A stretch of DNA of 64,000 nt from Blastopirellula marina (GCF_002967765.1 NZ_PUHY01000010.1:1116001-1180000), one strand, 5' to 3'. Numbered from the stretch's first letter, positions 8,367 to 18,977 are shown. A program made the numbers and translations. The notes: generated from the letters alone by a model not told the origin.

Positions 8367-9494
8367 ATGAGCGTGTATGACGTTGCCGTGATCGGAACCG
8401 GCGGCGTCGGGAGCGCGGCCCTCTATCACTTGGCTAAGTCGGGTGCGAGCGTGATCGGCATCGACCAGTTCGCTCCGCCCCATGATCGCGGCAGCTCGCA
8501 CGGCGATACCCGCGTCATCCGCATGGCTTACTTCGAGCATCCGGACTACGTTCCCCTGCTGCGACAAGCGTACCAAAACTGGCATACACTGGAAGAAGTT
8601 TCCGGCACGCAGCTCTATTTCCCGGCCGGTGTCCTTCAAATTGGTCCCGAACAAGGGGAAGTGATCGCTGGCATTCGCCAAAGTGCGGCGGCCCACAATC
8701 TTGCAATCGAGTCATTCACCGAGAATGAAATCCCGCAGACATTTGCCGGCGTGATCCCACCCACGAATTGCGTAGGCATCTTGGAACGCGATGCGGGCTA
8801 CTTATTGGTGTCTGACTGCATTTCTGCTTATCTGACTGCTGCCGCGAAACATGGCGCGATACTACAAGCCAACACCGTAGTCGAGTCGTGGCAAGATCGT
8901 GATGGCACATTCGAAGTGCAAACAAGTGGGGAGACCTTGTACGTGAAGCAGTTGGTTATCTGCGGGGGTGCTTGGGCTTCCCAGCTAGTCCATGACTTAG
9001 GGGTTCCGCTTACCATTCTTCGCAAACATCTTTACTGGTACGAGAACGACTTCCCTGCCTATACCCGTGCGGGGAAGTTTCCGGTGTTTCTGATGGAAAC
9101 GCCGACAGGCATCTTTTATGGCTTTCCCCAACTCGACTCACAGGGAGTAAAACTCGCCCGTCACGATGGAGGCGAATCGATCGCAGATGCTGGCCACCAT
9201 TCGCAGCAGCAAGATCTCGACGATCAAACACTCATCGAAGGCTTCACATCGGCTTGTCTTCCGCAGCTTTCGCATCGTCTTACTCGCCATGCCGCTTGCA
9301 TGTATACGATGACGCCTGATCAGCACTTCTTGGTAGGAACACATCCCGTTCACCGCGGCTTACACTTTGCCAGCGGCCTATCTGGGCACGGTTTTAAGTT
9401 TGCTTCCGCCCTGGGCGAGATCTTGGCCGAACTGGCCACCACCGGACAAACCACCGCACCGACCGAGTTCCTGGCCCCGACTCGTTTCTCCTAA
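8367..9494 (+). CDS. monomeric sarcosine oxidase / N-methyltryptophan oxidase family flavoenzyme
   Basis: FAD-dependent amine oxidase that removes N-methyl groups from secondary amino acids to give formaldehyde and H2O2. The N-terminal FAD dinucleotide fold is clear (VIGTGGVGSAAL at about 8-19, Asp33 at the end of strand 2), followed by RGSSHGDTRVIR, a flavin-contacting block of this family. Cys311 in ACMYTMTPD matches the cysteine that binds FAD covalently through the 8-alpha position in MSOX/SolA, and Lys262 in the VKLARH segment is at the position of the oxygen-activating lysine. The length of 375 residues is typical. AGGAGG lies just upstream of the ATG. Substrate could be sarcosine, N-methyltryptophan or pipecolate; sequence alone does not settle it. 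Confidence 0.87.
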   Translation: MSVYDVAVIGTGGVGSAALYHLAKSGASVIGIDQFAPPHDRGSSHGDTRVIRMAYFEHPDYVPLLRQAYQNWHTLEEVSGTQLYFPAGVLQIGPEQGEVIAGIRQSAAAHNLAIESFTENEIPQTFAGVIPPTNCVGILERDAGYLLVSDCISAYLTAAAKHGAILQANTVVESWQDRDGTFEVQTSGETLYVKQLVICGGAWASQLVHDLGVPLTILRKHLYWYENDFPAYTRAGKFPVFLMETPTGIFYGFPQLDSQGVKLARHDGGESIADAGHHSQQQDLDDQTLIEGFTSACLPQLSHRLTRHAACMYTMTPDQHFLVGTHPVHRGLHFASGLSGHGFKFASALGEILAELATTGQTTAPTEFLAPTRFS

Positions 9495-9607
9495 TTCATC
9501 CGACATGCCTTTCTCGGCGACCTAGAGTTGCGTACACATCCCATCGCGCACGCGCGCAGCGTGGGAGCAATCGATACAACCGCTCTAATCTGCCTTCGGA
9601 AGTCATC

Positions 9608-11185
9608 ATGAGCCAGCTTCAGTTGCCTCATCAAGCTAGTCAGTACATCAACCTGCTTCGCAGCCAGTGGAAGATTTGGATTCCCTTGTCGGTAGCTGGG
9701 TTCCTCTTGGCGGCAACATACGCCTTAGTGAAACCCGATGAATGGCAAGCGACTCAGTCCATGATTCTGCGTGACGAGGCGGCCGGCCAACTGAGTGGTC
9801 AGGGACGTTTCGATAGTTTGGACACAATGAAGGCCGCGCAAGAGATGGTGGTCGAAGTGGCCCGAAATCAAGCGGTACTGGAAGCTACTCTGGAAGAAGT
9901 TGGCCCGCCACCGGGTGCCTCGAAACGAACCAAGTGGCCCACTCTCACCGATATCGAATCGCTTCGTCGAAATGTTGAAGTCAGCCCACCCAACGGAGCC
10001 GAGTTCGGCACGACCGAAGTGTTGCATCTGACCGTGAACGCCGAGTATCGTGACCGCGCCGTCTTGTTGGCAGAGACACTCTACAAACAAATCGATAAGC
10101 GTTTGAAAGACATCCGCAATCGTCGTGCAAACAGCGTGATCAAGGAATTGGAAGACGCCGAACAACTCGCCCAAAAGGAACTCGCTCGCGCCACAGCCGC
10201 ATTGAAAGCTCAGGAAACCAAAGTCGGTAGCGACCTGGGTGAACTTCGCAGCCTGAACGATGCCAACTCGGGCGATGGCAACTTGCGAAACGCCTGGAAT
10301 CAGATCAAACGCCAGATTCGTGACGGTGAATCGGAGTTGGCATTGCTGCAGGAACAATTGAAGATCCTGAAGTCGGCACAAAACGATCCTGACAATCTCA
10401 TCGCCACACCCAATCAACTGTTGGAAAGCCAACCTGCCCTACGACGCTTGAAAGATGGTTTGGTCGATGCTCAGCTTCGCACCTCAGAACTGCAAGGCAA
10501 AATGAGCAACGATCATCCACAAGTTCAATCGGCAATCGCCGCCGAAGAAGAGGTGCGACAGAAGCTACGAAGCGAACTAGCGCTTGCGATCCGTGGCCTA
10601 GACGCCGACATCCGCGTGCAGCGAACCAAGATGAGTTCGTTCGAGAAACAGGAGAAGCAAGTCCGCGAACGCCTCGATTCGCTCGCTTCGATCCGGGCTC
10701 CCTACGCGAACCTGGTCGCCGATGTCGACAAGTGCACATTGGTGCTGCGTGACGCCCACGAGAAACTAGCCGATGCCAAAGCGAACAAACTTGCTTCGGA
10801 AACATCGAGCCTAATCACCCGCATCGACGCCCCGACAATCGGTGAGTATCCAGTTGGCCCAGGCAAAACGGTGATCGCCGCTGGTGGACTCATCGGAGGA
10901 ATGGCTTTAGGGATTGGTGTGATCGTTCTTTTAGCACCAACGCCTGGAGGTAATGGCCGTCGTTGGAGCGATCGGCTGTGGGGTCGTCGTTCGACCGACA
11001 CAAGCGAAGCTCCCAGCGCAGGCGATCGACGCTCGACAGAGAACTCGCAGGCACCTGCCAGCGGACGAGGGCGTCGTGCTTCCGATCAGCCCCCAGTTCC
11101 GCCGATCATCTACCCGGAAATCGACCGCCGTAGCGGCTTCGACCGGCGCAGTGAAGTCACGCCGGGCGACCGCCGAGCCACTTGA
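9608..11185 (+). CDS. Wzz/GumC-like polysaccharide co-polymerase without kinase domain
   Basis: Chain-length regulator or export component of surface polysaccharide synthesis, in the cytoplasmic membrane. Two membrane segments flank the protein core (about 22-41 and 420-443), with the periplasmic part dominated by long coiled-coil helices (KELEDAEQLAQKELARATAALK and similar). The NDHPQVQSAIAAEEEV block matches the family pattern around the last long helix. A proline-rich segment precedes the second membrane helix (VGPGK), as in Wzz proteins. No Walker A/B tyrosine kinase follows. Instead residues about 444-525 form a cytoplasmic tail with repeated arginine pairs (GRRST, GDRRST, GRGRRAS, DRRSGFDRRS, GDRRAT). 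The WcaJ-like transferase is 3.6 kb away on the opposite strand. Confidence 0.82.
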   Translation: MSQLQLPHQASQYINLLRSQWKIWIPLSVAGFLLAATYALVKPDEWQATQSMILRDEAAGQLSGQGRFDSLDTMKAAQEMVVEVARNQAVLEATLEEVGPPPGASKRTKWPTLTDIESLRRNVEVSPPNGAEFGTTEVLHLTVNAEYRDRAVLLAETLYKQIDKRLKDIRNRRANSVIKELEDAEQLAQKELARATAALKAQETKVGSDLGELRSLNDANSGDGNLRNAWNQIKRQIRDGESELALLQEQLKILKSAQNDPDNLIATPNQLLESQPALRRLKDGLVDAQLRTSELQGKMSNDHPQVQSAIAAEEEVRQKLRSELALAIRGLDADIRVQRTKMSSFEKQEKQVRERLDSLASIRAPYANLVADVDKCTLVLRDAHEKLADAKANKLASETSSLITRIDAPTIGEYPVGPGKTVIAAGGLIGGMALGIGVIVLLAPTPGGNGRRWSDRLWGRRSTDTSEAPSAGDRRSTENSQAPASGRGRRASDQPPVPPIIYPEIDRRSGFDRRSEVTPGDRRAT

Positions 11186-11198
11186 GTCTGATAGACGC

Positions 11199-12197
<999 letters not shown>

Positions 12198-12249
12198 GAG
12201 CTTTTCCAGGGGTGGTAAGTAAAGGTGGGAAGTTCTCTGTAGCTTCGTT

Positions 12250-12255
12250 TATAAT
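12250..12255 (+). promoter_or_regulatory. possible -10 element in the ThuA/dehydrogenase divergent region
   Basis: A TATAAT hexamer lies 66 bases before the dehydrogenase start, within the 123-base spacer between two divergent genes. No good TTGACA-like partner is found at 16-18 bases on the plus strand, so this is a weak assignment. A pyrimidine-rich run (12282-12308) precedes the dehydrogenase start. Confidence 0.25.
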
Positions 12256-12320
12256 CGAAACCACCTTCAATTTCATCGCTCCTCCCTCCCCTTCCCTCTA
12301 TTTCCTCGTAAGGTCTCGCG

Positions 12321-14765
12321 ATGCCCTTCAGTCGACACCTACTATCCTGCCTGATTGCCTTAACGTTCCTAGCACAATCGGTGTGGGCCGAGGCCCCACG
12401 CGTGCTTGATCCGCGACTGAAGCTAGAACTGATCGCCGAACATCCACAAATTGTCACTCCTATCGGAATCGCCTTTGCATCCGATGGAGATCTGCTGGTG
12501 ATCGAGTCGCATACCCATCACCGACAGAACGATTATCAGGGTCCACCAAAGGATCGGATTCGTCGATATTCCGATACGAATGACGATGGCAAGTTTGACA
12601 CATGGAGTACTTTCTACGAAGGGACCGAAGCGACCATGAGTCTGCGTACAGCAGATGATGGTTCCATCTACGTTGCCACGCGCATGGAGATCTTCCGGCT
12701 ACGCGACACCAACGGTGATAAGGTCGCGGATCAGCGAGACGAGATCGCTCATCTGGAAACCGAAGGGCGATATCCTCACAACGGGTTGGCCGGTTTGGCT
12801 TTTGGCCCCGATGGGCTGCTTTACTTTGGGCTAGGTGAAAACCTAGGCGAGCCCTATACCATCGTTGCCAGCGATGGAAGCAAAATTGCTGGTGGAGGCG
12901 AAGGAGGCACGATTTACCACTGCCAAATGGATGGTAGTAACCTGAAACGTATGGCGACCGGTGTGTGGAATCCGTTTGGAATGATCTTCGATCCAGTAGG
13001 TCGTTTGTTCATGGTCGACAACGATCCCGATAGCCGACCACCATGCCGCTTGCTGCAAATTGTTCCGGGTGGTGATTACGGCTACCAGTTTCGTTATGGG
13101 CGAACGGGGGTTCACCCGCTTCAAGCGTGGAACGGAGAGTTGCCTGGTACGCTGCCTATGGTGGCTGGTACTGGGGAAGCCCCGAGCGGAATTGTTTGGT
13201 ACGAAGGCGAACTGTGGGGAACCAGCTGGGGCGATCATCGCATCGAGACTTTCCGACTCGGACACAACGGTGCCGGAGTCCAGGCGACCGCACAAACCGT
13301 CGTGCAAGGCGATCACAACTTTCGGCCCGTCGACTTTGCCATCGCTCCGGATGGTTCGCTCTATTTCACGGATTGGGTCGACCGAAGCTACCCCGTGCAT
13401 GGCATGGGTCGCATTTGGCGACTGTCGTGGAAAGAGCACCCCACGCAAGACAAACCACTCCCGCTATCGGAAGCCGAGCTACAAGCTGCCAAGCTGCGCA
13501 CCAGTTCTCCTTCAGTTGATAGCCTCGATGCGGAAGATCCGTTCCTTCGACAAGCTGCCGTCTATGGACTTTCCCGACAAACACAGCGTCTGAAGGATAT
13601 CGACCTGTTCAACAAGACAACCGGATCGCAGCGGGCCGGGATTCTCGAGGCAATGCGTTGGGCGAACGAGCGACAATTCCCGATTGATCGCCCGGAGATG
13701 CTCAAGGAAGCACTTAACGATCAGCACGACGAAGTCCGCATCTTCGCAATGCGTTGGATTGCCGATTTAACGCTGACAGATTATTTGCCGCAATTGAAGA
13801 AACGACTCAAATCCAATTCACCGACGATACGCGAGCTCCCCGTTCTGCTGAGTGCGATTGCCTGGTTGGAGTCAGGCAGTGTGGGTGGCGGTAAGGATAT
13901 CGTCCAACAGCGCATCCTGGTCGATATCATCACGGATGCGTCGCAATCTGCAGAGCTACGTACCATTGCACTGCGATTAATCGAACCGCGAAGCGAGCAA
14001 CTGAAATCAGAACAGCTTCAAACCATGATCGATTCCCCGCATTTGGAGCTGGCTAAGCAAGCAATGCGAACGCTCTACCTTCGCGGCGGCGAGTTTGCGG
14101 AAAAAGTGGCCATGGACGTCGCGGCAGATACTTCGCGGGACGCATCACTGCGTGCCTGGGCGGTTGTCGCGTTGTCAGACCATGCCGACCAACATCAAGC
14201 TATTCTGGCAAAGCTGGCAGAAGATCCCGACGCGACCGTTCGCCAGGAAGCGGAGCGAACATTGCGTGTCGAAACCATCGCCGAGCCACTTCCACCGACC
14301 GACCTTGACGGTTGGCTGAAGCAAATCCAAGGAACGGCGGACGTCGAAGCTGGGAGCCGGACGTTCTTTTCCTCGAAGGGAGGCTATTGCGTTCGATGCC
14401 ACCGATTCAACGGTAACGGAGCCGACGTGGGACCAGATCTGACCTTCATTGGCCAAAGGATCACCAAGAAACGGTTACTGGAATCGATCTTGCTACCTGG
14501 CAACGAGATTGCCCCGATGTATGTACCCAAAATCGTGCTGACCGACGATGGTCGCGTGCACGTGGGTTATCCTATCACGGTGGCAGGTATCAACGAACGA
14601 CGGTTATTTGTTGACACCAGTGGCAAACAGTTCGAGCTCGATCCCACCACAATCGAAGAAGAACGAGACTCGCAGAAGTCGATCATGCCGGAAGGTTTTC
14701 AGCAAGTTCTAAGCCCAACCGAAATGCGAGACTTAATCGGCTTCTTACTGGCGACACCGGAATAA
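12321..14765 (+). CDS. PVC-type membrane-bound dehydrogenase: propeller, HEAT repeats and cytochrome c
   Basis: Secreted or periplasmic oxidoreductase of 814 residues. After a signal peptide (1-23) comes a six-bladed propeller of the glucose/sorbosone dehydrogenase type (about 30-385; blocks such as PIGIAFASDGDLLVIE, GLAGLAFGPDGLLYFGLG and GYQFRYGRTGVHP), then alpha-helical HEAT-like repeats (about 390-660), then a cytochrome c domain in which Cys690-x2-Cys693-His694 binds heme and a late Met in KSIMPEGFQQ can be the sixth ligand. The final segment matches the C-terminal heme domain frequent in Planctomycetes and Verrucomicrobia. Likely oxidises a sugar or polyol and passes electrons to the heme. 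The substrate is unknown. Its divergent neighbour is a ThuA-like protein. Confidence 0.88.
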   Translation: MPFSRHLLSCLIALTFLAQSVWAEAPRVLDPRLKLELIAEHPQIVTPIGIAFASDGDLLVIESHTHHRQNDYQGPPKDRIRRYSDTNDDGKFDTWSTFYEGTEATMSLRTADDGSIYVATRMEIFRLRDTNGDKVADQRDEIAHLETEGRYPHNGLAGLAFGPDGLLYFGLGENLGEPYTIVASDGSKIAGGGEGGTIYHCQMDGSNLKRMATGVWNPFGMIFDPVGRLFMVDNDPDSRPPCRLLQIVPGGDYGYQFRYGRTGVHPLQAWNGELPGTLPMVAGTGEAPSGIVWYEGELWGTSWGDHRIETFRLGHNGAGVQATAQTVVQGDHNFRPVDFAIAPDGSLYFTDWVDRSYPVHGMGRIWRLSWKEHPTQDKPLPLSEAELQAAKLRTSSPSVDSLDAEDPFLRQAAVYGLSRQTQRLKDIDLFNKTTGSQRAGILEAMRWANERQFPIDRPEMLKEALNDQHDEVRIFAMRWIADLTLTDYLPQLKKRLKSNSPTIRELPVLLSAIAWLESGSVGGGKDIVQQRILVDIITDASQSAELRTIALRLIEPRSEQLKSEQLQTMIDSPHLELAKQAMRTLYLRGGEFAEKVAMDVAADTSRDASLRAWAVVALSDHADQHQAILAKLAEDPDATVRQEAERTLRVETIAEPLPPTDLDGWLKQIQGTADVEAGSRTFFSSKGGYCVRCHRFNGNGADVGPDLTFIGQRITKKRLLESILLPGNEIAPMYVPKIVLTDDGRVHVGYPITVAGINERRLFVDTSGKQFELDPTTIEEERDSQKSIMPEGFQQVLSPTEMRDLIGFLLATPE

Positions 14766-14787
14766 AACGTTCGCCAGCGGTAAGCAA

Positions 14788-16197
14788 TTAATAGGCGTTC
14801 TTGTCGTTAAACAGCACAAAGACCGTCCGGAAGATGATCTGCAAGTCGAGCCATAAGCTCCAATTGCGGATGTACTCGTGATCGCATTGAACACGACGTT
14901 CCATCTTTTCCATCGTGTCGGTTTCGCCTCGCCAGCCACGAATTTGAGCGAGGCCCGTAATCCCTGGCTTCACCTTGTGACGCAGCATGTAGTGCTGGAT
15001 CAACTTGCGATATTGTTCATTGTGCGCCGAAGCATGCGGTCGCGGTCCGACGATCGACATCGAACCGAAAAGCACATTGAAAAGCTGCGGTAACTCATCA
15101 ATCGATGTCTTCCGAATGAAACCACCGATCGGCGTTAGTCGGCTGTCGTTCTTCTTCGCTTGCGTGACCGTAGCGCCATCTTCGCAGACGGTCATGCTGC
15201 GGAATTTCCAGACTAGGATCTCTTGACCATCGAGTCCGTAACGTCGCTGTTTGAAAAAGATTGGCCCTTTGGAAGTTAACTTGACTGCCAGGGCAACGAT
15301 TGCCATAGGGATCGATAAAACCAGCAAGGCCAATATCGCCAGGAGGATATCGCTTCCGCGTTTCAAGATTCCGTCCACACCCAGCAATGGATTCTCGTAC
15401 ACACTAACGACCGGCAAGCCGCGGATATCGGACCAACGCGAATGCAGGATATCGAACACAAAGAAGTCGGGCACAATGTAGACCGATGCGGTCGTATCGC
15501 CCAGGTGATTCAAGACGTTACGGATTCGCGTTTCAGCCCGCATCGGGAACGTGATATAGATACGATGAATCTCGCCTCGTCGAGCTGCTTCGACCAGGTC
15601 GTTTAGGTTTCCGACGCAGGCACCTAGGTGGTCAGGAATTTCAGGCAACCGGGAACCAGGACGATCGTCAAAAAAGCCGATCACTTTCATCCCCAAATCG
15701 GATGTATCTTGGATGTTCTGTGCGAGTTGAATTCCGAGGTCGTTGACGCCGACGATCGCTACGCCCAACTGGTTCATCCCACTGGCAAGCATCCACCGAA
15801 GTATCGTCCGCAGGATCATTCGTGAAGTGGTCATCAACAAGGGAGTCGTCAAGAACCACGATAAAAGCGTGTAACGATTGAAGGGGTGATCGAAGTGGAA
15901 GAACGTGATGCCCAAGAAGAGCAGTGATAACGAGATGGTCCACGTCAGCGCACCGCAGGCGATTTCTCGTTCGGTAGAAACACCACGCCAGCTGCGGTAT
16001 ATCCCGGTGAACTCAGCGACAATGAAATAAATCGCCAGTACGGCAGCCACCGCCAAGCGATGATCCGTTTCGGTCTGTTCGCCTGCTCCCATCACTGCCA
16101 AGACCATGCCCATGATGATCGCGACGGCATCGATCACTCGGTACAGGCCATCGAGGATCGTGGACTTGTATTGAATGTTGCGAAGACGATCGGTCAT
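14788..16197 (-). CDS. undecaprenyl-phosphate sugar phosphotransferase, WcaJ type
   Basis: Polyisoprenyl-phosphate hexose-1-phosphate transferase that begins assembly of an exopolysaccharide repeat unit by moving a sugar phosphate from a UDP-sugar to undecaprenyl phosphate. The 469 residues contain four or five N-terminal membrane helices (first about 25-130), a CoA-binding-like Rossmann region (VAIVGVNDLG), a further membrane helix (about 280-310), then the catalytic C-terminal domain with RGSDILLAI, KGPIFFKQRRYGLDG, VWKFRSM, the DELPQLFNVLFGSMSIVGPRP block and the GITGLAQIRGWRG motif. The Asp-Glu pair in SIDELPQ is the catalytic pair in this family. Probable functional partners are the Wzz-like protein and the ugd/UXS genes, none of which is directly adjacent. 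Confidence 0.93.
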   Translation of the reverse strand: MTDRLRNIQYKSTILDGLYRVIDAVAIIMGMVLAVMGAGEQTETDHRLAVAAVLAIYFIVAEFTGIYRSWRGVSTEREIACGALTWTISLSLLFLGITFFHFDHPFNRYTLLSWFLTTPLLMTTSRMILRTILRWMLASGMNQLGVAIVGVNDLGIQLAQNIQDTSDLGMKVIGFFDDRPGSRLPEIPDHLGACVGNLNDLVEAARRGEIHRIYITFPMRAETRIRNVLNHLGDTTASVYIVPDFFVFDILHSRWSDIRGLPVVSVYENPLLGVDGILKRGSDILLAILALLVLSIPMAIVALAVKLTSKGPIFFKQRRYGLDGQEILVWKFRSMTVCEDGATVTQAKKNDSRLTPIGGFIRKTSIDELPQLFNVLFGSMSIVGPRPHASAHNEQYRKLIQHYMLRHKVKPGITGLAQIRGWRGETDTMEKMERRVQCDHEYIRNWSLWLDLQIIFRTVFVLFNDKNAY

Positions 16198-16358
16198 ATT
16201 GCTTGCCAGGAAATGCGCGCACGCGTTGTCAGAGAATTAAACCTGGCAAATATAGGTTAGCGGCCTTTCATCCGACGGCGACCGAACCAGAAACAGATCG
16301 CTTCGTTTGGATGCTATTGGACAGAACTAAGGGTCGTACCGGTTTTGCAGCGAAGCCC

Positions 16359-17837
16359 TTAAAGATCGATCGCCCCATCGAGGGGGAGATTCGGCGGAGG
16401 TGCTTTTTCGTTGTTGGATTCTGGTTCCTGTCGGCTCTTTTCAGCCCGTCGAAATAGCCGCTTGAGCAGCCCCTCTTTCGGAGCACCTTCACCCTCCTCC
16501 TCGGCATCCGCTTGCTTGTTCGAATCGCGGCGTTCACGAAGTTGATCGAGTAATCCACCTTCGCGATTGGCACTGTCCAAAAGTGATTTTGTGAGCCCCA
16601 TGATCTGTTCGACATCAATCTCGCCATCTTCTCCACGAAGATCGAGTTCCAGTTCGTCATCCTGCAACATGTCTCGCAAGGTCGACTCCGCCGTGGCCAT
16701 CAACGACGAACCAAATCGCTGACCGTCGATTCGCGGCTTATCCAGCGTTCCGACGATGGGGATCTCGATTGTTTTGCCGCGGAGCGACTCGATGATTGGA
16801 TTGGGGGTCACTCCTTCGGGAAACTCCTTGCTGGCAGCCAGTGGAATCGGAACCTCAGCAATCAAGTCCAACGACTTGTCCAAACCTACGAACCCGTGAG
16901 TGCGTACACGGACATTGCCAACACCAAAGTCGAGCCCTTCGTGATAGATCCGTTTGTCGACCAGTTCAAACTGAATCGTGCAATCGGTAAAGACCTCGAC
17001 CGACGGTCCCAGCCCCAGGAATTCCGTTATCTTCTGGACCAAAGGAGAACCGGTCAGATTGACTTCATGGATACTGAGCGTCCCCTTTCCAACCGAACTT
17101 TGACGATCGGCAAGCGGCACGCGAATATCCTTCAGCGAAAGAGAAACGTCTCCGTCCACTTTGGTGACGCCGGTCACCACCGGTGCGACGAACTTCAACA
17201 AGTCGTCGCACATCTCTTGCGTCAACTGTTGATGCTCCATCAGCGTGGCTTCCGGAATCAGGATAGACGGACCTTCTTCCTCGGTCTTGCCTGGACGCAG
17301 TTGGGCCAGGAAGGCGATTTTCTTAAAACCCCAAGGCTCGCCTTCCCCTGGCTTACGAACTTCTACCGAGGCATCAAACACGGATACATCGATCGTGCGA
17401 CGCAGGGCAGTCTGCACCTTAGCTTCATCAAGCGAAGGAGGTGTTTCCTGACCTTGATCGAATAGATCAGACTGCTCGTTTGGCAACTGAACCACAATCG
17501 AGGGACGCTCGATTACGAGATTGCCCAGCTGCCGTGGCTGCGAAATGAGTTGGAACAAAGAGACGTCGTTCGTGATAACAGGGACGTCGACATCGTACTT
17601 CTTTTCGCGTTGAATGATTTGCAGGTTCTCGATCTTGGTCGAGCGAAACCAACCGACCGAAACGGAATCGACCGAGACGGCCACTTCTTTACCGTTGAAA
17701 AGATGGTGCAGCAGAAAGTCGCGGACCGGCCCGTAGGCAACGATCGAAGGTGCGGCAGCAACCAGCAGGATCACAAGGAGAAGGCATCCCCCAACGACGG
17801 CCATCAGCTTGCCCCAATGCTTTCGGATCAGATTCAT
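16359..17837 (-). CDS. AsmA/TAM-like envelope protein
   Basis: A 492-residue protein with one N-terminal membrane helix (about 12-33) and a long beta-rich region, a layout shared by AsmA, TamB and DUF748 proteins that bridge the periplasm and are involved in outer-membrane lipid or protein handling. Typical features are the opening VAVSVDSVSVGWF and KIENLQIIQ strands, repeated amphipathic beta strands, and GTLDKPRIDG, which resembles the end of AsmA domains. The C-terminal 80 residues are charged and low complexity (EEEGEGAPKEG, RRAEKSRQEPE), ending in a proline-rich stretch. No standard family name can be given with certainty. A strong terminator separates it from the upstream tpx gene, so it needs its own promoter. 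Confidence 0.65.
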   Translation of the reverse strand: MNLIRKHWGKLMAVVGGCLLLVILLVAAAPSIVAYGPVRDFLLHHLFNGKEVAVSVDSVSVGWFRSTKIENLQIIQREKKYDVDVPVITNDVSLFQLISQPRQLGNLVIERPSIVVQLPNEQSDLFDQGQETPPSLDEAKVQTALRRTIDVSVFDASVEVRKPGEGEPWGFKKIAFLAQLRPGKTEEEGPSILIPEATLMEHQQLTQEMCDDLLKFVAPVVTGVTKVDGDVSLSLKDIRVPLADRQSSVGKGTLSIHEVNLTGSPLVQKITEFLGLGPSVEVFTDCTIQFELVDKRIYHEGLDFGVGNVRVRTHGFVGLDKSLDLIAEVPIPLAASKEFPEGVTPNPIIESLRGKTIEIPIVGTLDKPRIDGQRFGSSLMATAESTLRDMLQDDELELDLRGEDGEIDVEQIMGLTKSLLDSANREGGLLDQLRERRDSNKQADAEEEGEGAPKEGLLKRLFRRAEKSRQEPESNNEKAPPPNLPLDGAIDL

Positions 17838-17855
17838 GGGTGTGGCTCCGACGAC

Positions 17856-17943
17856 AAAAAAAGGGGATCATCCCATTATCCGTGGAAATGCCTAAGCGGC
17901 AATCGTTTCCCGGATAATCGGCCTGATCCCCTCAATTTTTTTT
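17856..17943 (-). terminator. intrinsic terminator of tpx
   Basis: Long imperfect inverted repeat: left arm 17863-17882 and right arm 17911-17931 share GGGGATCA and ATTATCCG with their complements. On the minus strand, which is the direction of tpx transcription, the stem is followed by a run of seven T (plus strand A at 17856-17862). An A/T run also lies on the other side, so the element could work both ways. A second small hairpin (TTAAGACA at 17942-17949 with TGTCTTAA at 17961-17968) sits between the tpx stop and this stem. Confidence 0.85.
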
Positions 17944-17975
17944 AAGACAAGCCCAAAACCTGTCTTAATTTGTCT

Positions 17976-18497
17976 TTAGAGCACTGAGCTTAATGCGGCC
18001 AGGGCGGCATCGTAATTCGGTTCCTGGGTGACTTCTGGGCAAGTTTCGGCATACACGACCTTGCCTTCGCCATCCAACACGAACGTACCGCGAGCCAACA
18101 GCTTCAACTCATCGATCAACATGCCCCAATTGTTGCCGAAGCTGCGATCTTGGTAATCGCTGTACTGCTTGATATTGGTGATGTTTTCAGCACCACAGAA
18201 ACGATTTTGAGCGAAGGGCAAGTCCAAGCTGACAGTCAGTGCGTTGATTTTGTCGCCCAGTTCGCCCAGTTTTTGGTTGAACGTCTTGGTCTGAATTTGG
18301 CAAACGCCTGTATCGAGCGATGGAACAACGCTGATGATGGTCGGCTTGCCTTTCAGATCTGCAGGCGTGATCGATGTCAGGCCTTCAGCACCGAACGCGT
18401 GCAACTTGAATTCGGGAGCGGCCTGACCGACTTTGACTTCTTCGCCAACCAAAGTCATTGGGTTGCCTTTGAACGTAATGGCTGCGGGGCGGCTCAT
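17976..18497 (-). CDS. tpx: thiol peroxidase (atypical 2-Cys peroxiredoxin)
   Basis: Reduces H2O2 and alkyl hydroperoxides using thioredoxin. From the ATG at 18497 the protein has 173 residues, near the family norm. The peroxidatic cysteine is Cys66 in the PSLDTGVCQ signature and the resolving cysteine is Cys101 in NRFCGAENI, the Tpx spacing. The reading frame stays open for 17 codons further upstream, but the ATG at 18497 is preceded by AGAGGAAG at good distance and gives the family's usual N-terminus (ITFKGNPMTLVG), so the longer form is rejected. It is followed by a strong terminator and is likely monocistronic. Probable role is defence against peroxides, such as those made by the flavin oxidase in this window. 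Confidence 0.94.
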   Translation of the reverse strand: MSRPAAITFKGNPMTLVGEEVKVGQAAPEFKLHAFGAEGLTSITPADLKGKPTIISVVPSLDTGVCQIQTKTFNQKLGELGDKINALTVSLDLPFAQNRFCGAENITNIKQYSDYQDRSFGNNWGMLIDELKLLARGTFVLDGEGKVVYAETCPEVTQEPNYDAALAALSSVL

Positions 18498-18758
18498 GAA
18501 ACTTCCTCTGCTATGAAATGGTGGAATTGGCAATCTCAAGATGCGCATTGTGACGCGCCGCCAGAGGACGTTAAAGAGGGTGCCGCAGGTCGAGTGGCTT
18601 CGTTCTCGACAAACCAGCTGCGGGGCTCGCGTTTATGAAGAGTTTGCACCAATCAGCTTCGAAATACGAAAAGACCACCCAGTTGCGAGCAAGGCGGTCT
18701 TCTTCGTTATCGAAATGGATCGCTGAGCGAGAATCTTCGGCCGTAGAGGTCGGCCCGA

Positions 18759-18977
18759 TTAACGCCAGTCGACTTCCAGTTGATTTTCTACGTCATGAAC
18801 ACCATCGACTCGCAGCACGGCCTCTTGAGCCATCTGCTTGTGAAAGTAGCTGCCAACAATGCCCTTCAAAACAACCCGCCCGTCGGTACCTTCAACTTGA
18901 AGATTACGACCAGGAAAATGAGGGCTGCTGGAAAGTGCTTGGTGAACGGAACTGGCAAACGCGGAAACGTCGTGCAT
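18759..18977 (-). CDS. small BON-domain protein
   Basis: A 72-residue protein made almost wholly of one BON domain, an alpha/beta module found in periplasmic stress proteins such as OsmY and thought to bind phospholipid. Recognisable parts are the helix VHQALSSSPHF, the strands LQVEGTDGRVVLKGIVGSY, the helix KQMAQEAVLRVDGV, and the closing VENQLEVDW. The frame stays open back to an ATG at 19214, touching the alaS stop codon, but that upstream part has no BON features and contains a perfect 9-bp hairpin (19170-19198). A GAGG at suitable spacing precedes the ATG at 18977. Without a signal peptide in the short form, its location is uncertain. Confidence 0.65.
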   Translation of the reverse strand: MHDVSAFASSVHQALSSSPHFPGRNLQVEGTDGRVVLKGIVGSYFHKQMAQEAVLRVDGVHDVENQLEVDWR

